The notes: generated from the letters alone by a model not told the origin. DNA of 64,000 nucleotides from Sinorhizobium shofinae (GCA_001704765.1 MBFK01000059.1:124288-188287); one strand, 5' to 3'; counted from the first letter of the stretch, positions 37,978-49,075 are shown. Numbers and translations: made by a program.

Positions 37978-38732
37978 GATGGCTGATCCGTAAGAGCTGC
38001 GAGTTTAAGGGACTTCGCGGTTGCCTGTGCTGCGGTGCCGGCGCGCTTGCGGGTGATCCGGCGCTCCGTGAGTACGGCCACTCGGCTCAACGACCAGCAG
38101 ATCACGTAGTAGACGGCCGCGAGGATGAAGAAGACCTGGAACGGCTGGGTCAGCAGCTGATTGTTGATCTGGCTGGCGGCGAAGGTCAGGTCGGGCACGT
38201 TGATCACGTATCCGAGCGTCGTGTCCTTGATCGTCGAAACGAATACCGAAATGATGCTCGGGATCACGTTGTAGAGCGCCTGAGGCAGGATGACGTAGCG
38301 CATGGCGCCGAGATAGCTGTGGCCAAGCGCCCGGGCCGCCTCCATCTGGCCGTGCCCAAGCGCCACGATCCCCCCGCGGACCACCTCGCTCAGAAACGCG
38401 CCCTGATAGACGACGAGCGTCACCAGCATCGTGAGGAAGCTCGGGACACTGGCGCCCGTGACGAGCGGCACGAGGAAATAGCCCCACAGGATCAGCATCA
38501 GCAACGGCACGCCGCGTGTGAAGTAGACGAGCGCGCTCACGGGCCAGTTCAGAAGCGGCGATTTCGAAAGCCTGGCAAGCGCCAGGGCGATGCTCACCGG
38601 AAACGCGAAGGCGATCGCGAGGACCGAAAGCATCAATGTCGCCGCAAGTCCTCCGAGGGGACCATTCGGATACTGCCCGATGAGCAGCAGCAGCCAATAA
38701 TCGCGGATGATGGCAATGATGTCGCTGATCAT
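37974..38732 (-). CDS. Amino acid ABC transporter permease (HisM/GlnP type)
   Basis: 252 residues, five or six hydrophobic helices. The EAA loop, which contacts the ATPase, is [20 protein letters not shown] (about residues 135-155). The N-terminal part ([20 protein letters not shown]) matches the HisM/GlnP start. The C-terminal extension is basic ([19 protein letters not shown]). It overlaps both neighbours by 4 bases (ATGA), in one operon with a second permease. Confidence 0.9.
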   Translation of the reverse strand: MISDIIAIIRDYWLLLLIGQYPNGPLGGLAATLMLSVLAIAFAFPVSIALALARLSKSPLLNWPVSALVYFTRGVPLLMLILWGYFLVPLVTGASVPSFLTMLVTLVVYQGAFLSEVVRGGIVALGHGQMEAARALGHSYLGAMRYVILPQALYNVIPSIISVFVSTIKDTTLGYVINVPDLTFAASQINNQLLTQPFQVFFILAAVYYVICWSLSRVAVLTERRITRKRAGTAAQATAKSLKLAALTDQPS

Positions 38733-39436
38733 GCTCGTCCGCTCCTGACTGGGTCTGCTCTGCGAGCGACGTACGCGCCGACCGTCATGATCATCAGCGA
38801 GAAGACGAGGTAGAGGATCGTGACAAGCAGATAGCTCTCGAACGTGCGGAAGCTTAAGTTTTCGATCTCCTTGACCGCGTAGGTGAGTTCCGCCACACCG
38901 ATCGCGACTGCAAGACTGCTATTCTTGAACAACGAGACACTGTGGTTGATCAGGGCGGGCAGCGCGTTTCTTGTTCCTTGTGGAACCATGACGAAGCGCA
39001 TGGCCGAAACATAACTGTGGCCAAGAGCGCGGGCGGCTTCCAGCTGACCGGGGCTCACCGCCCGCATCCCAGAGCGAAGGTCCTCGCTGAAATAAGCAGC
39101 CTGGCAAAGGCCCAATCCGATCACGGCAAAGATCGCCTCGGCATTATGGTCGTTCAGCCAAAACGTGAGCCCATCCGGCATCAGCGTGAAGATGCCGAAA
39201 TACCAGAGCATGAGCTGCACCAACGTCGGGACGTTGCGGTGATAGGAAACGTAGGCAGTGACGAACGCATTGCCGACCGGGCCAGGCGCGTAGCGAAGGC
39301 CGAGCAGAAGGAGCGCCAGCGTCATTGCGAGAACCCAGGAACCGATCGCCACGACGAAGGTCATTTCGATGCCAAGGAGCAGCATCGACACGTATTCCGG
39401 ATTGCCCAGGATCTCGGAGAGGTCGAAGCTACTCAC
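38729..39436 (-). CDS. Amino acid ABC transporter permease, second subunit
   Basis: 235 residues; MSSFDLSEILGNPEYVSMLL, then a helix-rich body with the EAA-type loop [20 protein letters not shown], and a C-terminal stretch of the HisQ/GlnP type. It forms a heterodimeric channel with the neighbouring permease. It overlaps the SDR gene (39433) by four bases at its start and the first permease at its end. Confidence 0.9.
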   Translation of the reverse strand: MSSFDLSEILGNPEYVSMLLLGIEMTFVVAIGSWVLAMTLALLLLGLRYAPGPVGNAFVTAYVSYHRNVPTLVQLMLWYFGIFTLMPDGLTFWLNDHNAEAIFAVIGLGLCQAAYFSEDLRSGMRAVSPGQLEAARALGHSYVSAMRFVMVPQGTRNALPALINHSVSLFKNSSLAVAIGVAELTYAVKEIENLSFRTFESYLLVTILYLVFSLMIMTVGAYVARRADPVRSGRA

Positions 39437-40200
39437 GGCTTTGATCCCCGCTCTTTGAGAGACTGTGGCTTTGCCGTCTGCAAACCGCCCATCACCTGAA
39501 GTGTCGGCGTAATCTCCATGTGACCTATGTTCACGGCGACCGGCGCGGCGATCGCGAAGGCTATGGCGTTAGCGATGTCTTTTGGTTCGGGGAGCTCAAA
39601 GCCGTCGATGAAGCGTTCGCGAATCTCGGGGCTGTCACCATGGACATGTGCGAAGATATCGGTCGCGACGCGCCCCGGGCAGATTTCCGTCACACGCACG
39701 CGCTTGCCGAAGGCATCGATGCGCAACTGGTTTGACAGCATGCTGACCCCTGCCTTCGTCGCGTGATAGGAGGAGTTTCCGCCGAAATTGTACGTACCGG
39801 CGATCGACGAGATGTTGATGACATGGCCGCGATCTCGCGCGACCATTCCCGGAACCACCATGCGGCACAGGTGGAGGACAGCGCGAAGATTGACGTCGAT
39901 AAGGAGATCGATGTCGCCATCCTCCGCTTCCAAGAACTTCTTGGGGCGGTCGACACCGGCGTTGTTGACGAGAATGTCGAACTGGACGCGACTTGTGAGA
40001 TCTGCGAGGGCGGCCCGGTCTGTGACGTCGATCGTGTGCGCCACGCAGCCGGTGCGCTCTGCAAGCTTATGCAGCGGCTCGGCACTGCGCGCGATCGCGT
40101 GCACCTCAAGCCCTTCGGCGCAGAAGCGCTCGACGATTGCCGCTCCAATTCCGGAGGAAGCACCGGTGACAAGCGCGGTCTTGTAGTCGGAAAACGGCAT
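39433..40200 (-). CDS. SDR-family oxidoreductase
   Basis: 255 residues with TGASSGIG at about 12-19 (cofactor glycines), the adenine-binding DVTDRA segment, NNAGVD (about 87-92), the catalytic Ser in INISSIAG and the YHATK pair (Tyr and Lys near 155-159). It is a classical short-chain dehydrogenase, acting with NAD(P) on a hydroxyl or keto group of an unknown substrate. As the first gene of the operon it follows directly the promoter region shared with the divergent lysR gene. Confidence 0.9.
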   Translation of the reverse strand: MPFSDYKTALVTGASSGIGAAIVERFCAEGLEVHAIARSAEPLHKLAERTGCVAHTIDVTDRAALADLTSRVQFDILVNNAGVDRPKKFLEAEDGDIDLLIDVNLRAVLHLCRMVVPGMVARDRGHVINISSIAGTYNFGGNSSYHATKAGVSMLSNQLRIDAFGKRVRVTEICPGRVATDIFAHVHGDSPEIRERFIDGFELPEPKDIANAIAFAIAAPVAVNIGHMEITPTLQVMGGLQTAKPQSLKERGSKP

Positions 40201-40248
40201 CGTCGATCCCCTTTGTTTCAGGAACCTTAGCTGACCTTTCGAGCCGGC

Positions 40249-40290
40249 GATAATTCCGATTATCTTTGGAGGGATAAGCCTATCTTATGA
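40249..40290. promoter_or_regulatory. Palindromes in the lysR-SDR divergent region
   Basis: Two small inverted repeats: GATAAT-tccg-ATTATC (40249-40264) and ATAAG-cctat-CTTAT (40276-40290), about 50-90 bases upstream of the SDR start. LysR-type regulators use such AT-rich dyads with T-N11-A spacing. They are candidate recognition and activation sites; not proven. Confidence 0.5.
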
Positions 40291-40479
40291 AGCTGACGGC
40301 AGCCCGCTATACGATTGATTTCACTTGGCTAATCTGTACCATCGCTGCACGGCGAACCGGCGTCCTGCAATCCGGCGGTCCCATTCCGCTCTCAAGTTTG
40401 GCTTGGGAGAGGAGACGTTACAAGCTATCAGCCAGACTGTAATATTCAGGTCGGCTGCAACAGTGAGCGCAATTCACCG

Positions 40480-41385
40480 ATGGATATCAGGCGTTTCAAA
40501 TCGTTTGTCGTGATCGTCGACACAGGCAGCATCACAAGAGCCGCCGATATCCTTCACATCGCTCAGCCGGCCCTCAGTCAGCAGCTCGCTGCTCTGGAGG
40601 AACACTTTGGAACGAAGCTGCTCATAAGAAGCCAGCAGGGCGTGGTCATGACGGACGCGGGCTCTCAAGTCTATCGTCACGCCCAGATCATCCTGCGGCA
40701 GATGGAGCAGGCTCACGCCGATGTCGTGGCGGCGGGACAACACCTCGCTGGCCGCGTTTCCGTAGGCCTCACGCCCTTCAGCAGCGCGGCGACCCTGTCG
40801 TTCGAACTTCTGGCGGAAACGAGGCGACGTTACCCGGGCATCGTCATTCACCTTACCGAAAGCGTCGGCCAAACCTACAGCCAGATGCTGATGAACAATC
40901 GGCTGGAAATCGCACTGATACACGGTGCGGGTCCGATGAAGGGCGTGCGCTTCGACCCCCTGCTGCGCGAGGACTTCTACCTCGTCGCGCACGAGAAGCT
41001 CGGAATCGAAGCCGGCGATACACCGGTGCCGATTTCGGCGCTGGAGCCGCTGCCTTTTCTGTTGCCGCCGGCCTACAATTTCGTGCGGCGCGCGGTGGAA
41101 ACCGCTTTCGCGAGAAGCCGGGCGAATTTGACGGTGATCGGGGAGGTCGAGGTTATCCGGACGCTGACGCGAGCGGTAAGCAGTGGTCTCGGTGCGACGA
41201 TCATGCCCAAGGCTGTGGCAGATCGTATTGTCTCAGAGGGCGCGGGCCCGACCATCTGTCGGAGCATCTCACCGAAGATCGAAGAGACGCTCTCTCTGTG
41301 TGTGTCGGAATATGCGCCGCTGTCGGAGCCTGCCATAGCCGTCCAAACGCTGCTGCGCGAACTGACGGAGCGGCTGAAGCATTAG
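40480..41385 (+). CDS. LysR-type transcriptional regulator
   Basis: 301 residues. The N-terminal winged helix, MDIRRFKSFVVIVDTGSITR then AADILHIAQPALSQQLAALE and EHFGTKLLIRSQQGVVMTDA, is diagnostic. The effector domain follows (about 90-300). Its placement divergent to the SDR-ABC-RraA operon indicates control of it, most likely as an activator responding to the substrate or a breakdown product. The stop lies just before a RIME element. Confidence 0.9.
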   Translation: MDIRRFKSFVVIVDTGSITRAADILHIAQPALSQQLAALEEHFGTKLLIRSQQGVVMTDAGSQVYRHAQIILRQMEQAHADVVAAGQHLAGRVSVGLTPFSSAATLSFELLAETRRRYPGIVIHLTESVGQTYSQMLMNNRLEIALIHGAGPMKGVRFDPLLREDFYLVAHEKLGIEAGDTPVPISALEPLPFLLPPAYNFVRRAVETAFARSRANLTVIGEVEVIRTLTRAVSSGLGATIMPKAVADRIVSEGAGPTICRSISPKIEETLSLCVSEYAPLSEPAIAVQTLLRELTERLKH

Positions 41386-41467
41386 AGCGGGATGAGGAAA
41401 AGTGTGCGGGGTTTTCCGCCCGCATCCTGCTCCAACTTATTAGAATCGATCACGTTTTATGATGTGG
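41384..41467. repeat. RIME-type element, partial second copy
   Basis: AGAGCGGGATGAGGAAAAGT... closing at ATCCTGCTC forms the first palindrome; the second palindrome is cut after TCGATCACGTTTTATGATGT. The element begins at the last base of the lysR stop codon and lies between two convergent transcription units, ending 28 bases before the aminotransferase stop. Confidence 0.75.
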
Positions 41468-41494
41468 GCGGCCAGCCACTCGCGCCCTCCACGC

Positions 41495-42697
41495 TTACTT
41501 CAGATCTTTGCAGAACTGCGCGATCCGATCACAGCCGTCTGCGAGTTTCTCCATGCTGGTCGCGTAGGAAATGCGGAAGAATGGGCTCATGCCGTAAGCC
41601 GCGCCCTGCACGGTTGCCACGTGCTGCTCATCGAGCAGCGCCATGACGAAGTCTGTGTCAGTTTCGATCTTGCGGCCCGATTTGCTCGTCTTGCCGATAA
41701 GCCCTGCGATACTCGGAAAGAGATAGAAAGCGCCCTCCGGCTTGTGGCAGGTGAGGCCGTCGATGCCGGCGAGCCTGTCGAGCACGAAGTCGCGCCGCTT
41801 CCGGTAGATCGCCGCGCGCTCCTTCAGCAAGCCCTGGGGCCCGTCGAGCACGGCAACCGCCGCGGCCTGCGTGATCGTCGACGTACCGCCGCTGTTTTGG
41901 CCGTTAACGTTGCTGATGGCGGCAAGAAGATCCTTCGGCCCCCCGCAGAAGCCCAGCCGCCAGCCCGTCATCGCATAGGCCTTGGAGGCGCCATTGACCG
42001 TCAAGACCCGCTCGTAAAGCCGGGGCTCGACTTCGGCGATCGTGCAGAACTCGAAATCGTCATAGACGAGATGCTCGTACATGTCGTCGGTCATGATCCA
42101 CACATCGGGATGGCGCAACATGACCTCGGCAATCGCCGCCATCTCCTTGCGCGAGCAAGCCGCGCCGGTCGGATTATTTGGAAAGTTGAGGAACAGCCAC
42201 TTCGTCCGCGGGGTAATGGCCGATTCTAGGTCCTCGGCCCGCAGCTTGAAGCCGTTCTCATGGCTGCAGGCGACAGGAACCGGCACGCCGCCTGCGAAGC
42301 GAACGATGTCCGCATAACTGATCCACGCGGGAGCCGGTATGACAACCTCGTCCCCCGGATTGCAGCTGGCAAGCACCGCATTGAAGATCACCTGCTTGCC
42401 GCCACCGGAGACGAGGATCTGGCCGGGATCGTAGTCGAGATTATTGTCCCTCTTGAATTTTCGGGCGATCGCCGCCTTGAGGGCTGGCGTGCCGTCGAGC
42501 GGCGGATATTTGGTGTCTCCCGCCAAGGCTGCGGCATAGGCTGCCTCGATGGCATGGGGCGGTGTGGGGAAATCCGGCTCGCCCGAGGAAAGGGAAACCA
42601 CATCAATGCCCCGCGACGCGAGATCACGGGCACGCTGCGTCATTGCGGCAGACGCGGATACGGAGACATTCTTGAGGCGGTCGGCGAGGGTCGGCAT
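41495..42697 (-). CDS. PLP-dependent class I aminotransferase (AspC/AatA type)
   Basis: 400 residues. Fold type I motifs: LSSGEPDFPTPPHAIEAAYA, NFPNNPTGAACSRKEMAAIA (PLP-binding Asn), the Schiff-base Lys in NGASKAYAMTGWRLGFCGGP, and ISYATSMEKL with the Arg that binds the carboxylate. It resembles rhizobial aspartate aminotransferases, but substrate range in this family is wide. It lies after pxpA on the same strand (63 bases) and so is probably the last gene of the pxp-acc operon, which suggests use of an amino or keto acid released by that pathway. Confidence 0.88.
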   Translation of the reverse strand: MPTLADRLKNVSVSASAAMTQRARDLASRGIDVVSLSSGEPDFPTPPHAIEAAYAAALAGDTKYPPLDGTPALKAAIARKFKRDNNLDYDPGQILVSGGGKQVIFNAVLASCNPGDEVVIPAPAWISYADIVRFAGGVPVPVACSHENGFKLRAEDLESAITPRTKWLFLNFPNNPTGAACSRKEMAAIAEVMLRHPDVWIMTDDMYEHLVYDDFEFCTIAEVEPRLYERVLTVNGASKAYAMTGWRLGFCGGPKDLLAAISNVNGQNSGGTSTITQAAAVAVLDGPQGLLKERAAIYRKRRDFVLDRLAGIDGLTCHKPEGAFYLFPSIAGLIGKTSKSGRKIETDTDFVMALLDEQHVATVQGAAYGMSPFFRISYATSMEKLADGCDRIAQFCKDLK

Positions 42698-42760
42698 GGT
42701 TTACATCTTTCGGGTTCGTTGCAGACGTCGAATTTGCCACGCGAACATCATCGCGTAGAT

Positions 42761-43528
42761 TCAGGCGAGGACTTCGCGTGCAGGCGCGATCGTTGCTCCG
42801 GTAGCCTCGATCTCGCTGCGGACGATCCGGGCAAGTTCGAGTGAGCCCGGCGTGTCGCTATGGACAAGGATCGAGCGCGCGCGGACCTCGATCGTCTGGT
42901 TGTCGATCGTCGTTACGGTTCCACTTTCGAGGAACTGGCGAACCCGAGCACGAACTGTGGCCTCTTCCTTCAGGACGGAGTTTGGCAATTTGCGCGAAAC
43001 AAGCTGTCCGTTGGAATCGTAAGCGCGGTCCGCCAGGAAGAGCGTAAGGGTCCTCAAGCCCGCGCGCGTGGCGGCCCTCTCTATTTCGCTGTCAGGCATC
43101 GAGAAGACGATGAGCTCGGGGTCCACCGATCTGATGGCTTGCATGATCAGGTCGGCGAGCACGGGATCGCGGTTGATCATGTTGCCCATCGCGGCGTGGA
43201 ACCCGATGTGAGCAACCGGTACTCCTTCGCCCTTGGCGATCGCGGTCAACGCACCCAACTGGTATAGGACCTGCTGGCGCATCTCATCAGCCTCAACAGG
43301 CATTTCCCTGCGCCCGAAACCGAGCCGGTCGGGGAAGCCGGGGTGAGCGCCGACACCGACCCCGCGGGCCTTTGCCAGCCTGACCATCCGCGCCATCGTG
43401 TCCGGGTCGCCGGCGTGAAAGCCGCACGCGATGTTGGCCGACGACACCACGTCCATGAGTGCCGCGTCGTCGCAGAGCCGGTAGGGTCCGAAACCCTCCC
43501 CCATGTCCGAATTGAGATCGATTTTCAT
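42761..43528 (-). CDS. pxpA: LamB/YcsF family protein, 5-oxoprolinase subunit PxpA
   Basis: 255 residues. It begins MKIDLNSDMGEGFGPYRLCD, followed by SSANIACGFHAGDPDTMARM and GVGAHPGFPDRLGFGRREMP, the hallmark LamB/YcsF signatures with Asp and His residues. In PxpABC it is the catalytic subunit acting on phosphorylated oxoproline. Here it stands in an operon with PxpB and PxpC homologs and biotin carboxylase subunits, so another cyclic amide or lactam substrate is possible. Confidence 0.9.
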   Translation of the reverse strand: MKIDLNSDMGEGFGPYRLCDDAALMDVVSSANIACGFHAGDPDTMARMVRLAKARGVGVGAHPGFPDRLGFGRREMPVEADEMRQQVLYQLGALTAIAKGEGVPVAHIGFHAAMGNMINRDPVLADLIMQAIRSVDPELIVFSMPDSEIERAATRAGLRTLTLFLADRAYDSNGQLVSRKLPNSVLKEEATVRARVRQFLESGTVTTIDNQTIEVRARSILVHSDTPGSLELARIVRSEIEATGATIAPAREVLA

Positions 43529-43567
43529 CGTTGCCTCTTCTGTCTTGGCTTGATCAGCATCGCAAAG

Positions 43568-44566
43568 CTATCGGCGCGACATGGCTGCAAGGGCGTGGGC
43601 GAGCATGGGCACCGTGCGACGAATGTCCTCGAGATAGGCTTGCACCGCCCGCTCGGCGGCAAGCGCCTCGGTGACACTCGACTGGACAAACTGGATGCGA
43701 CTGCCGATCCGCGCCTGGCCCAGCCGCCAAAGATCAATATCGATGACGCCCGCCATCTTGGGGTAGCCGCCAGCGGTGTTGGCGTCGCTCATCTGGACGA
43801 TTGGCTCGCCCGACGGCGGCATCTGGACAACACCGGGAACAACCCCGTGCGAGCGCAGTTCCACGGGGGACGCAAGCCTGATGGGCTCGCCCGCGAGCCG
43901 ATAGCCGGTACGGTCGCTTTGGGAGGAGATCTTCCAGGTCTGTGTCCAGAACCGTTCGGCCTCGGCACCGAAGAGAGCGTATTCTCCGGCGGGAATGGCG
44001 CGGACCAGGAGCGTGCCATCCTGCGAAGCCGGAAAGTGCTCGGCCAGCGCGGCTTCGGGTGGCATGACCCCGAAACCTCCTGGCGGCACCGCACATGCAT
44101 ATGCGCTGCCAATGCCCAACCGGTCATTCGCCGCTAGAAAGCGGCCGTCCAGCCCTCCAAACCCTCCTCGAAGCGACGTGCTGCGCGACCCCATGACCGG
44201 CTCGATATCGATGCCGCCGGCAAAAGTCAGATAGGCGCGTGCGGAGCGTCGGGGCGCGTCGAGTTCCAGAACCTGCCCGGTCGAAACCGGTACCGACCAC
44301 CAGGGCGGAAGCCGCCGCCCGTCCAGGCGCGCATCGCAATCCGCGCCTGTGATCGCGACGGTAGTGCCCCTCTCGAACCGAAGGCGAAATGGAAAGGTCT
44401 GGACTTCGAGAGCGGCCTCCCCCTCGCCATTGCCGACGAGCAAGTTGCCAATGGTCAGCGCAAGCCAGTCCATCGCGCCGCTCGAGGTCACACCCGCGTT
44501 CCGGAAACCGAAACGGCCGAGATCCTGCACTGTGTTCAAGGGACCCGTTTGAAGAATTTCGATCAT
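43568..44566 (-). CDS. pxpC: Biotin-dependent carboxyltransferase-like protein, 5-oxoprolinase subunit PxpC
   Basis: 332 residues from MIEILQTGPLNTVQDLGRFG. The AHS2 motifs GVTSSGAMDWLALTIGNLLV and VPVSTGQVLELDAPRRSARA are conserved, and QMPPSGEPIVQMSDANTAGG matches the carboxyltransferase-like active-site region. With PxpB it forms the ATP-using part of oxoprolinase. The start overlaps the pxpB stop (ATGA), showing coupling. The open frame further upstream is a shadow of pxpB. Confidence 0.9.
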   Translation of the reverse strand: MIEILQTGPLNTVQDLGRFGFRNAGVTSSGAMDWLALTIGNLLVGNGEGEAALEVQTFPFRLRFERGTTVAITGADCDARLDGRRLPPWWSVPVSTGQVLELDAPRRSARAYLTFAGGIDIEPVMGSRSTSLRGGFGGLDGRFLAANDRLGIGSAYACAVPPGGFGVMPPEAALAEHFPASQDGTLLVRAIPAGEYALFGAEAERFWTQTWKISSQSDRTGYRLAGEPIRLASPVELRSHGVVPGVVQMPPSGEPIVQMSDANTAGGYPKMAGVIDIDLWRLGQARIGSRIQFVQSSVTEALAAERAVQAYLEDIRRTVPMLAHALAAMSRR

Positions 44567-45273
44567 AGTTCGATCCTCTCGGGAACGAAGCGGACCTTGT
44601 CGCCAGGAGCAAGCAGCGCCGGCGGGTTTTTCATCGGGTCGAACATTTGCAGCTCGGCGAAGCCTATCGAGTTCCAACCATTCGGGCCGGTCAGAACCGA
44701 CACGCCCGTTTGCATGCCGCCGATGGTCACCGTGCCCTTGAGCATCCTGAGCGACGGAACGGTCTTGCGCGGCATGTGGATGCGCGGGTCGAGTCCGTGC
44801 AGATATCCGAAGCCGGGCGCGCTGCCGAGTGCGACGACCGTGTAATTGCCTTGCCAATGCAGGCGCACGACCTCCCGATCGGTCAGCCCCGTGAAATCGC
44901 AAACGGCGGCAAGGTCCGTTGCATGCTCGCCGCCATAGGTAACGGGAATTTCGACCGTCTTTCCGATGAGGTCGATGCCTCGCGCGCAATCCCATTCGTG
45001 CCGCAGACGAGCCTCAAATTGCTCCGGTTCCTCAGGCGTCCGCTTGAGGATCACCAGCAGGTTCGTGACCCCCGGCACGATTTCCCGAACTTCGGGCCAT
45101 GGCTCGACCGCATGCGCCAAGGCCCAAATTCGCCTCTGTGCAGGGAGGTCGAACGCACCCGGCGCCTCTATCAGGTAGGCCGCCGTGCCGATCACGGAGA
45201 TCTTCGGCTCTTCGGCGGAGACCGTCGAGATGGATGCGGGCGTCGAGAGGGCATTGCTTTGCATGAACGTCAT
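44563..45273 (-). CDS. pxpB: 5-oxoprolinase subunit PxpB (KipI/AHS1 family)
   Basis: 236 residues, from an ATG overlapping the stop of the carrier-protein gene (ATGA). The AHS1/KipI signatures are GTAAYLIEAPGAFDLPAQRR, EIVPGVTNLLVILKRTPEEP, IPVTYGGEHATDLAAVCDFT and the highly conserved ALGSAPGFGYLHGLDPRIHM. In the known oxoprolinase it partners PxpC. Its position in an acc-pxp operon is also seen in Pseudomonas gene clusters from what I recall. Confidence 0.9.
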   Translation of the reverse strand: MTFMQSNALSTPASISTVSAEEPKISVIGTAAYLIEAPGAFDLPAQRRIWALAHAVEPWPEVREIVPGVTNLLVILKRTPEEPEQFEARLRHEWDCARGIDLIGKTVEIPVTYGGEHATDLAAVCDFTGLTDREVVRLHWQGNYTVVALGSAPGFGYLHGLDPRIHMPRKTVPSLRMLKGTVTIGGMQTGVSVLTGPNGWNSIGFAELQMFDPMKNPPALLAPGDKVRFVPERIEL

Positions 45274-45721
45274 TGTGCGGGCTCGATCAGAAAAACGGTG
45301 TCGCCATATCCGACCAAACTGCCGGGCTCGACGACACAACCGTCCAGCGTTCCTGCCTCTTCGGTATCGATGGGCATGATGAGCGGTCCGACCCTTAAGA
45401 AGCCGATGATTTGCTCTGGGAAGACGGCAGTACCTATGGTCGCTTCTGCCGCATCGCGTGCTGGATGCACGGGCAGGAAGTGCCCCGCGATAGGTGCTTT
45501 GGCGGGCTTTGCACTGTTGCGCGAAACCGAGACATCCGCGTCGCCGGCCCCATCCGAAGAGATGCCCGCGCCGGCCACGATCCGCACCAGCCGGCCGCCT
45601 TCCGTCTCGATCTCGATCGAATCTACGCCAGCATCCTCAAGCCAGAGCGCGATCTTCCCCAGGGTCGCCGGATCCAGTATCTGCTCGGCGATTGAGCCGC
45701 TCTTTCGCTTACGACCCTTCG

Positions 45722-45725
<4 letters not shown>
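45270..45725 (-). CDS. Biotinyl-domain-like protein without the biotin lysine
   Basis: 151 residues from [20 protein letters not shown]. The N-terminal part ([20 protein letters not shown]) resembles the AccB N-terminus, and the C-terminal part ([55 protein letters not shown]) follows the hammerhead order of a biotinyl/lipoyl domain. The usual E-A-M-K motif is replaced by V-G-P-L/I, with no Lys at or near that position, so it cannot be biotinylated in the normal way. It overlaps both neighbours (ATGA) in the operon. Perhaps it is a structural or regulatory partner. Confidence 0.7.
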
Positions 45726-47112
<1,387 letters not shown>

Positions 47113-47116
<4 letters not shown>

Positions 47117-47553
47117 CCGATCTCCATCAACGGCTGCCCCGCTTCCACTTCCTGGCCATCGCTTGCAAAAATGCGCGTGATCGGCCCGGCCTTGTGCGCG
47201 GACACGGTGTTGAAGACTTTCATCGCCTCGACGATGCAGAGGTTCTGACCCACCTCGACGACATCGCCCACCTCGACGAAAGCGGGCGCGCCGGGATTGG
47301 GCGATCGATGCAGGACGCCAAATACGGGCGCCACCACCGTTTGTGCGCCGGCCGTCTGACCTTGGGTCGTATCGCCCCGATCGGCGGCGGACGCAATCTG
47401 TTGGCGGCTGCGCTTTGGAGTTGAATCTGATGAGGCTCGTTTGGACGAACCGTTCGATATCCGAACGGTAGTACCGTTCTCGCCCACCACCAGTTCGGAA
47501 ACTCGCGAACGGCCGACGAATTCGATAAGCGTTCTGATCGTTTCCAGATCCAT
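47113..47553 (-). CDS. accB: Biotin carboxyl carrier protein
   Basis: 146 residues from [20 protein letters not shown] (a slightly longer start at 47571 is possible). The C-terminal biotinyl domain has the intact EAMKVFN motif within [20 protein letters not shown]. The middle is low-complexity. It is the first gene of the operon and carries the biotin that the neighbouring AccC carboxylates. The identity of the carboxyl acceptor is unknown; no AccA/AccD partner is in the window. Confidence 0.9.
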
Positions 47554-47981
47554 TACGTTCCACCCACTCATCGCTTCCGGGTCATTTTCCAGATGACAGT
47601 CAAGATCGGTGACCAACTGGTCCAACGATCAAGCGAAGCGATTGGGATAGTTACACGACGGCTCACTTGATGGGGGCAGACAAAGTTTCTATGGCTGGCT
47701 GGGACTGTCACGCGAGGGCAAGCACAATGCCCAGCGCGGGGAGAAAGCCGAAGGTCGCGATGCCTGCCGGCAGTCTGACGTTTGCGCAGTCCGGATCGCC
47801 CGATGACTCCCGAAGGCGACACAACCATCAACCGCCGCTCAGACGGATCGGGTAAGGCACACTTAAAGAACTCTCGTGCGATCGTGTGGTTGGGGGGAAT
47901 TCAGGCGGTCATCGCGCTGGCACTCTTAGAGTGAGCAGAAATCACTCCGGCCAACGACATGTTCGGAGATGATGCCGACTG
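47554..47981. other. Intergenic region between accB and lacI-type gene
   Basis: About 430 bases. It must hold the promoter of the acc-pxp operon (leftward) and possibly a terminator for the lacI-type gene. No good hairpin, promoter pair or gene was recognised. Confidence 0.4.
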
Positions 47982-49025
47982 TCAGGCTACATTGGTGGCG
48001 AAGAACAGCCGAAGCTCTCCCCGGCTCGCCGATTTCGGCAATTGATGAATGATTTCGTTTCGAAAGAGCAGATGCTGGAGCGCCGCCGAGGCTTGGCGCT
48101 CCGGATCCTGATCGATCGCCAGCTCGAGCCAGCCCTGCTGCAGATAGCTCCGATGATCCGGTGAAATTTCATGTGTGATCCAGATGATCTCGCCCGGGTT
48201 CGAGACCGCCTGCAGTGCGCGCAGCACGCCCTGTGAGCCTGCGCCGGTATTGTAAATGCCACACAGTGGCTCGTCCCGCCTCAAGGCTGACGAAACCGCC
48301 CGGAAGCATCGCTCCGGATCGTCATGGGTGTCGGTGTCGCCGATTTCGAGCACGAGATTCTGAAAGCGTGAGATCGTGGCGGCAAAGCCTGCCCGCCTGT
48401 CCTGATGGCCGTGGTAGTCGCTGCGCGATCCAATCACCAGCATGCGGCCCTCACCGCGCGCCATTCGCCCCATGACATAGGCTGCGGTGGCACCGGCCTC
48501 GAACTGGTTGATGCCGCAATATTGGACGCCCGAAATTCCGGGAAGATCCGTCGCAACGGTTGCGACCGGCTCATCCCGACCGATCGCCTGTTCGACAGCC
48601 TGACGCAGCCGCGGGTGATCCGGGACGGCGAGCACGAGGCCCTTGCGTTTGTAGCCGGGCGACTGAATGGCCTCGACGATCGCTTCGATACGGCTCTCGG
48701 GAAGGATGCGGCGATGGAGCACGATGCGGCTGCCGAGCATCTCGCCAAGCCGCAGCAAGGCGTCATGCAGCAGCCGGAAGAACGGGGTCCTGTTCGGCGG
48801 CAGCAGAATGTCGAAATGAATAAGCGCGTGTTCCGTCTTCGGCAGAATTCGCTGCACGCCCAGGCTGCGAGCCGCCCTGATGACGCCGAGACGCTTCTTT
48901 TCCGATACGCTGCCGCGCTCGTTGAGGACACGATCGACCGTGGCGATGCTGACGCCCGCCGCCTCCGCGATTTCGGCGAAACGTGGCGACCGTTTCCGTC
49001 TCCTGCGCGTGACGTCTGATGTCAT
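47982..49025 (-). CDS. LacI-family transcriptional regulator
   Basis: 347 residues. Helix-turn-helix and hinge: RFAEIAEAAGVSIATVDRVL and NERGSVSEKKRLGVIRAARS. The ligand domain is of the periplasmic-binding-protein type, with IHFDILLPPNRTPFFRLLHD, GLVLAVPDHPRLRQAVEQAI and GRMLVIGSRSDYHGHQDRRA. The 'VATDLPG..GV.YCGINQF' segment resembles sugar or inositol-responsive members. It is divergent to a TIM-barrel/Gfo-Idh gene pair across a 132-base gap with a palindrome, so it probably controls that pair. Confidence 0.9.
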   Translation of the reverse strand: MTSDVTRRRRKRSPRFAEIAEAAGVSIATVDRVLNERGSVSEKKRLGVIRAARSLGVQRILPKTEHALIHFDILLPPNRTPFFRLLHDALLRLGEMLGSRIVLHRRILPESRIEAIVEAIQSPGYKRKGLVLAVPDHPRLRQAVEQAIGRDEPVATVATDLPGISGVQYCGINQFEAGATAAYVMGRMARGEGRMLVIGSRSDYHGHQDRRAGFAATISRFQNLVLEIGDTDTHDDPERCFRAVSSALRRDEPLCGIYNTGAGSQGVLRALQAVSNPGEIIWITHEISPDHRSYLQQGWLELAIDQDPERQASAALQHLLFRNEIIHQLPKSASRGELRLFFATNVA

Positions 49026-49075
49026 TCCCGGCTCCTGGCGAAGTGCCTCGTCTCTCCCGCTTCAAGATAGTGGTG

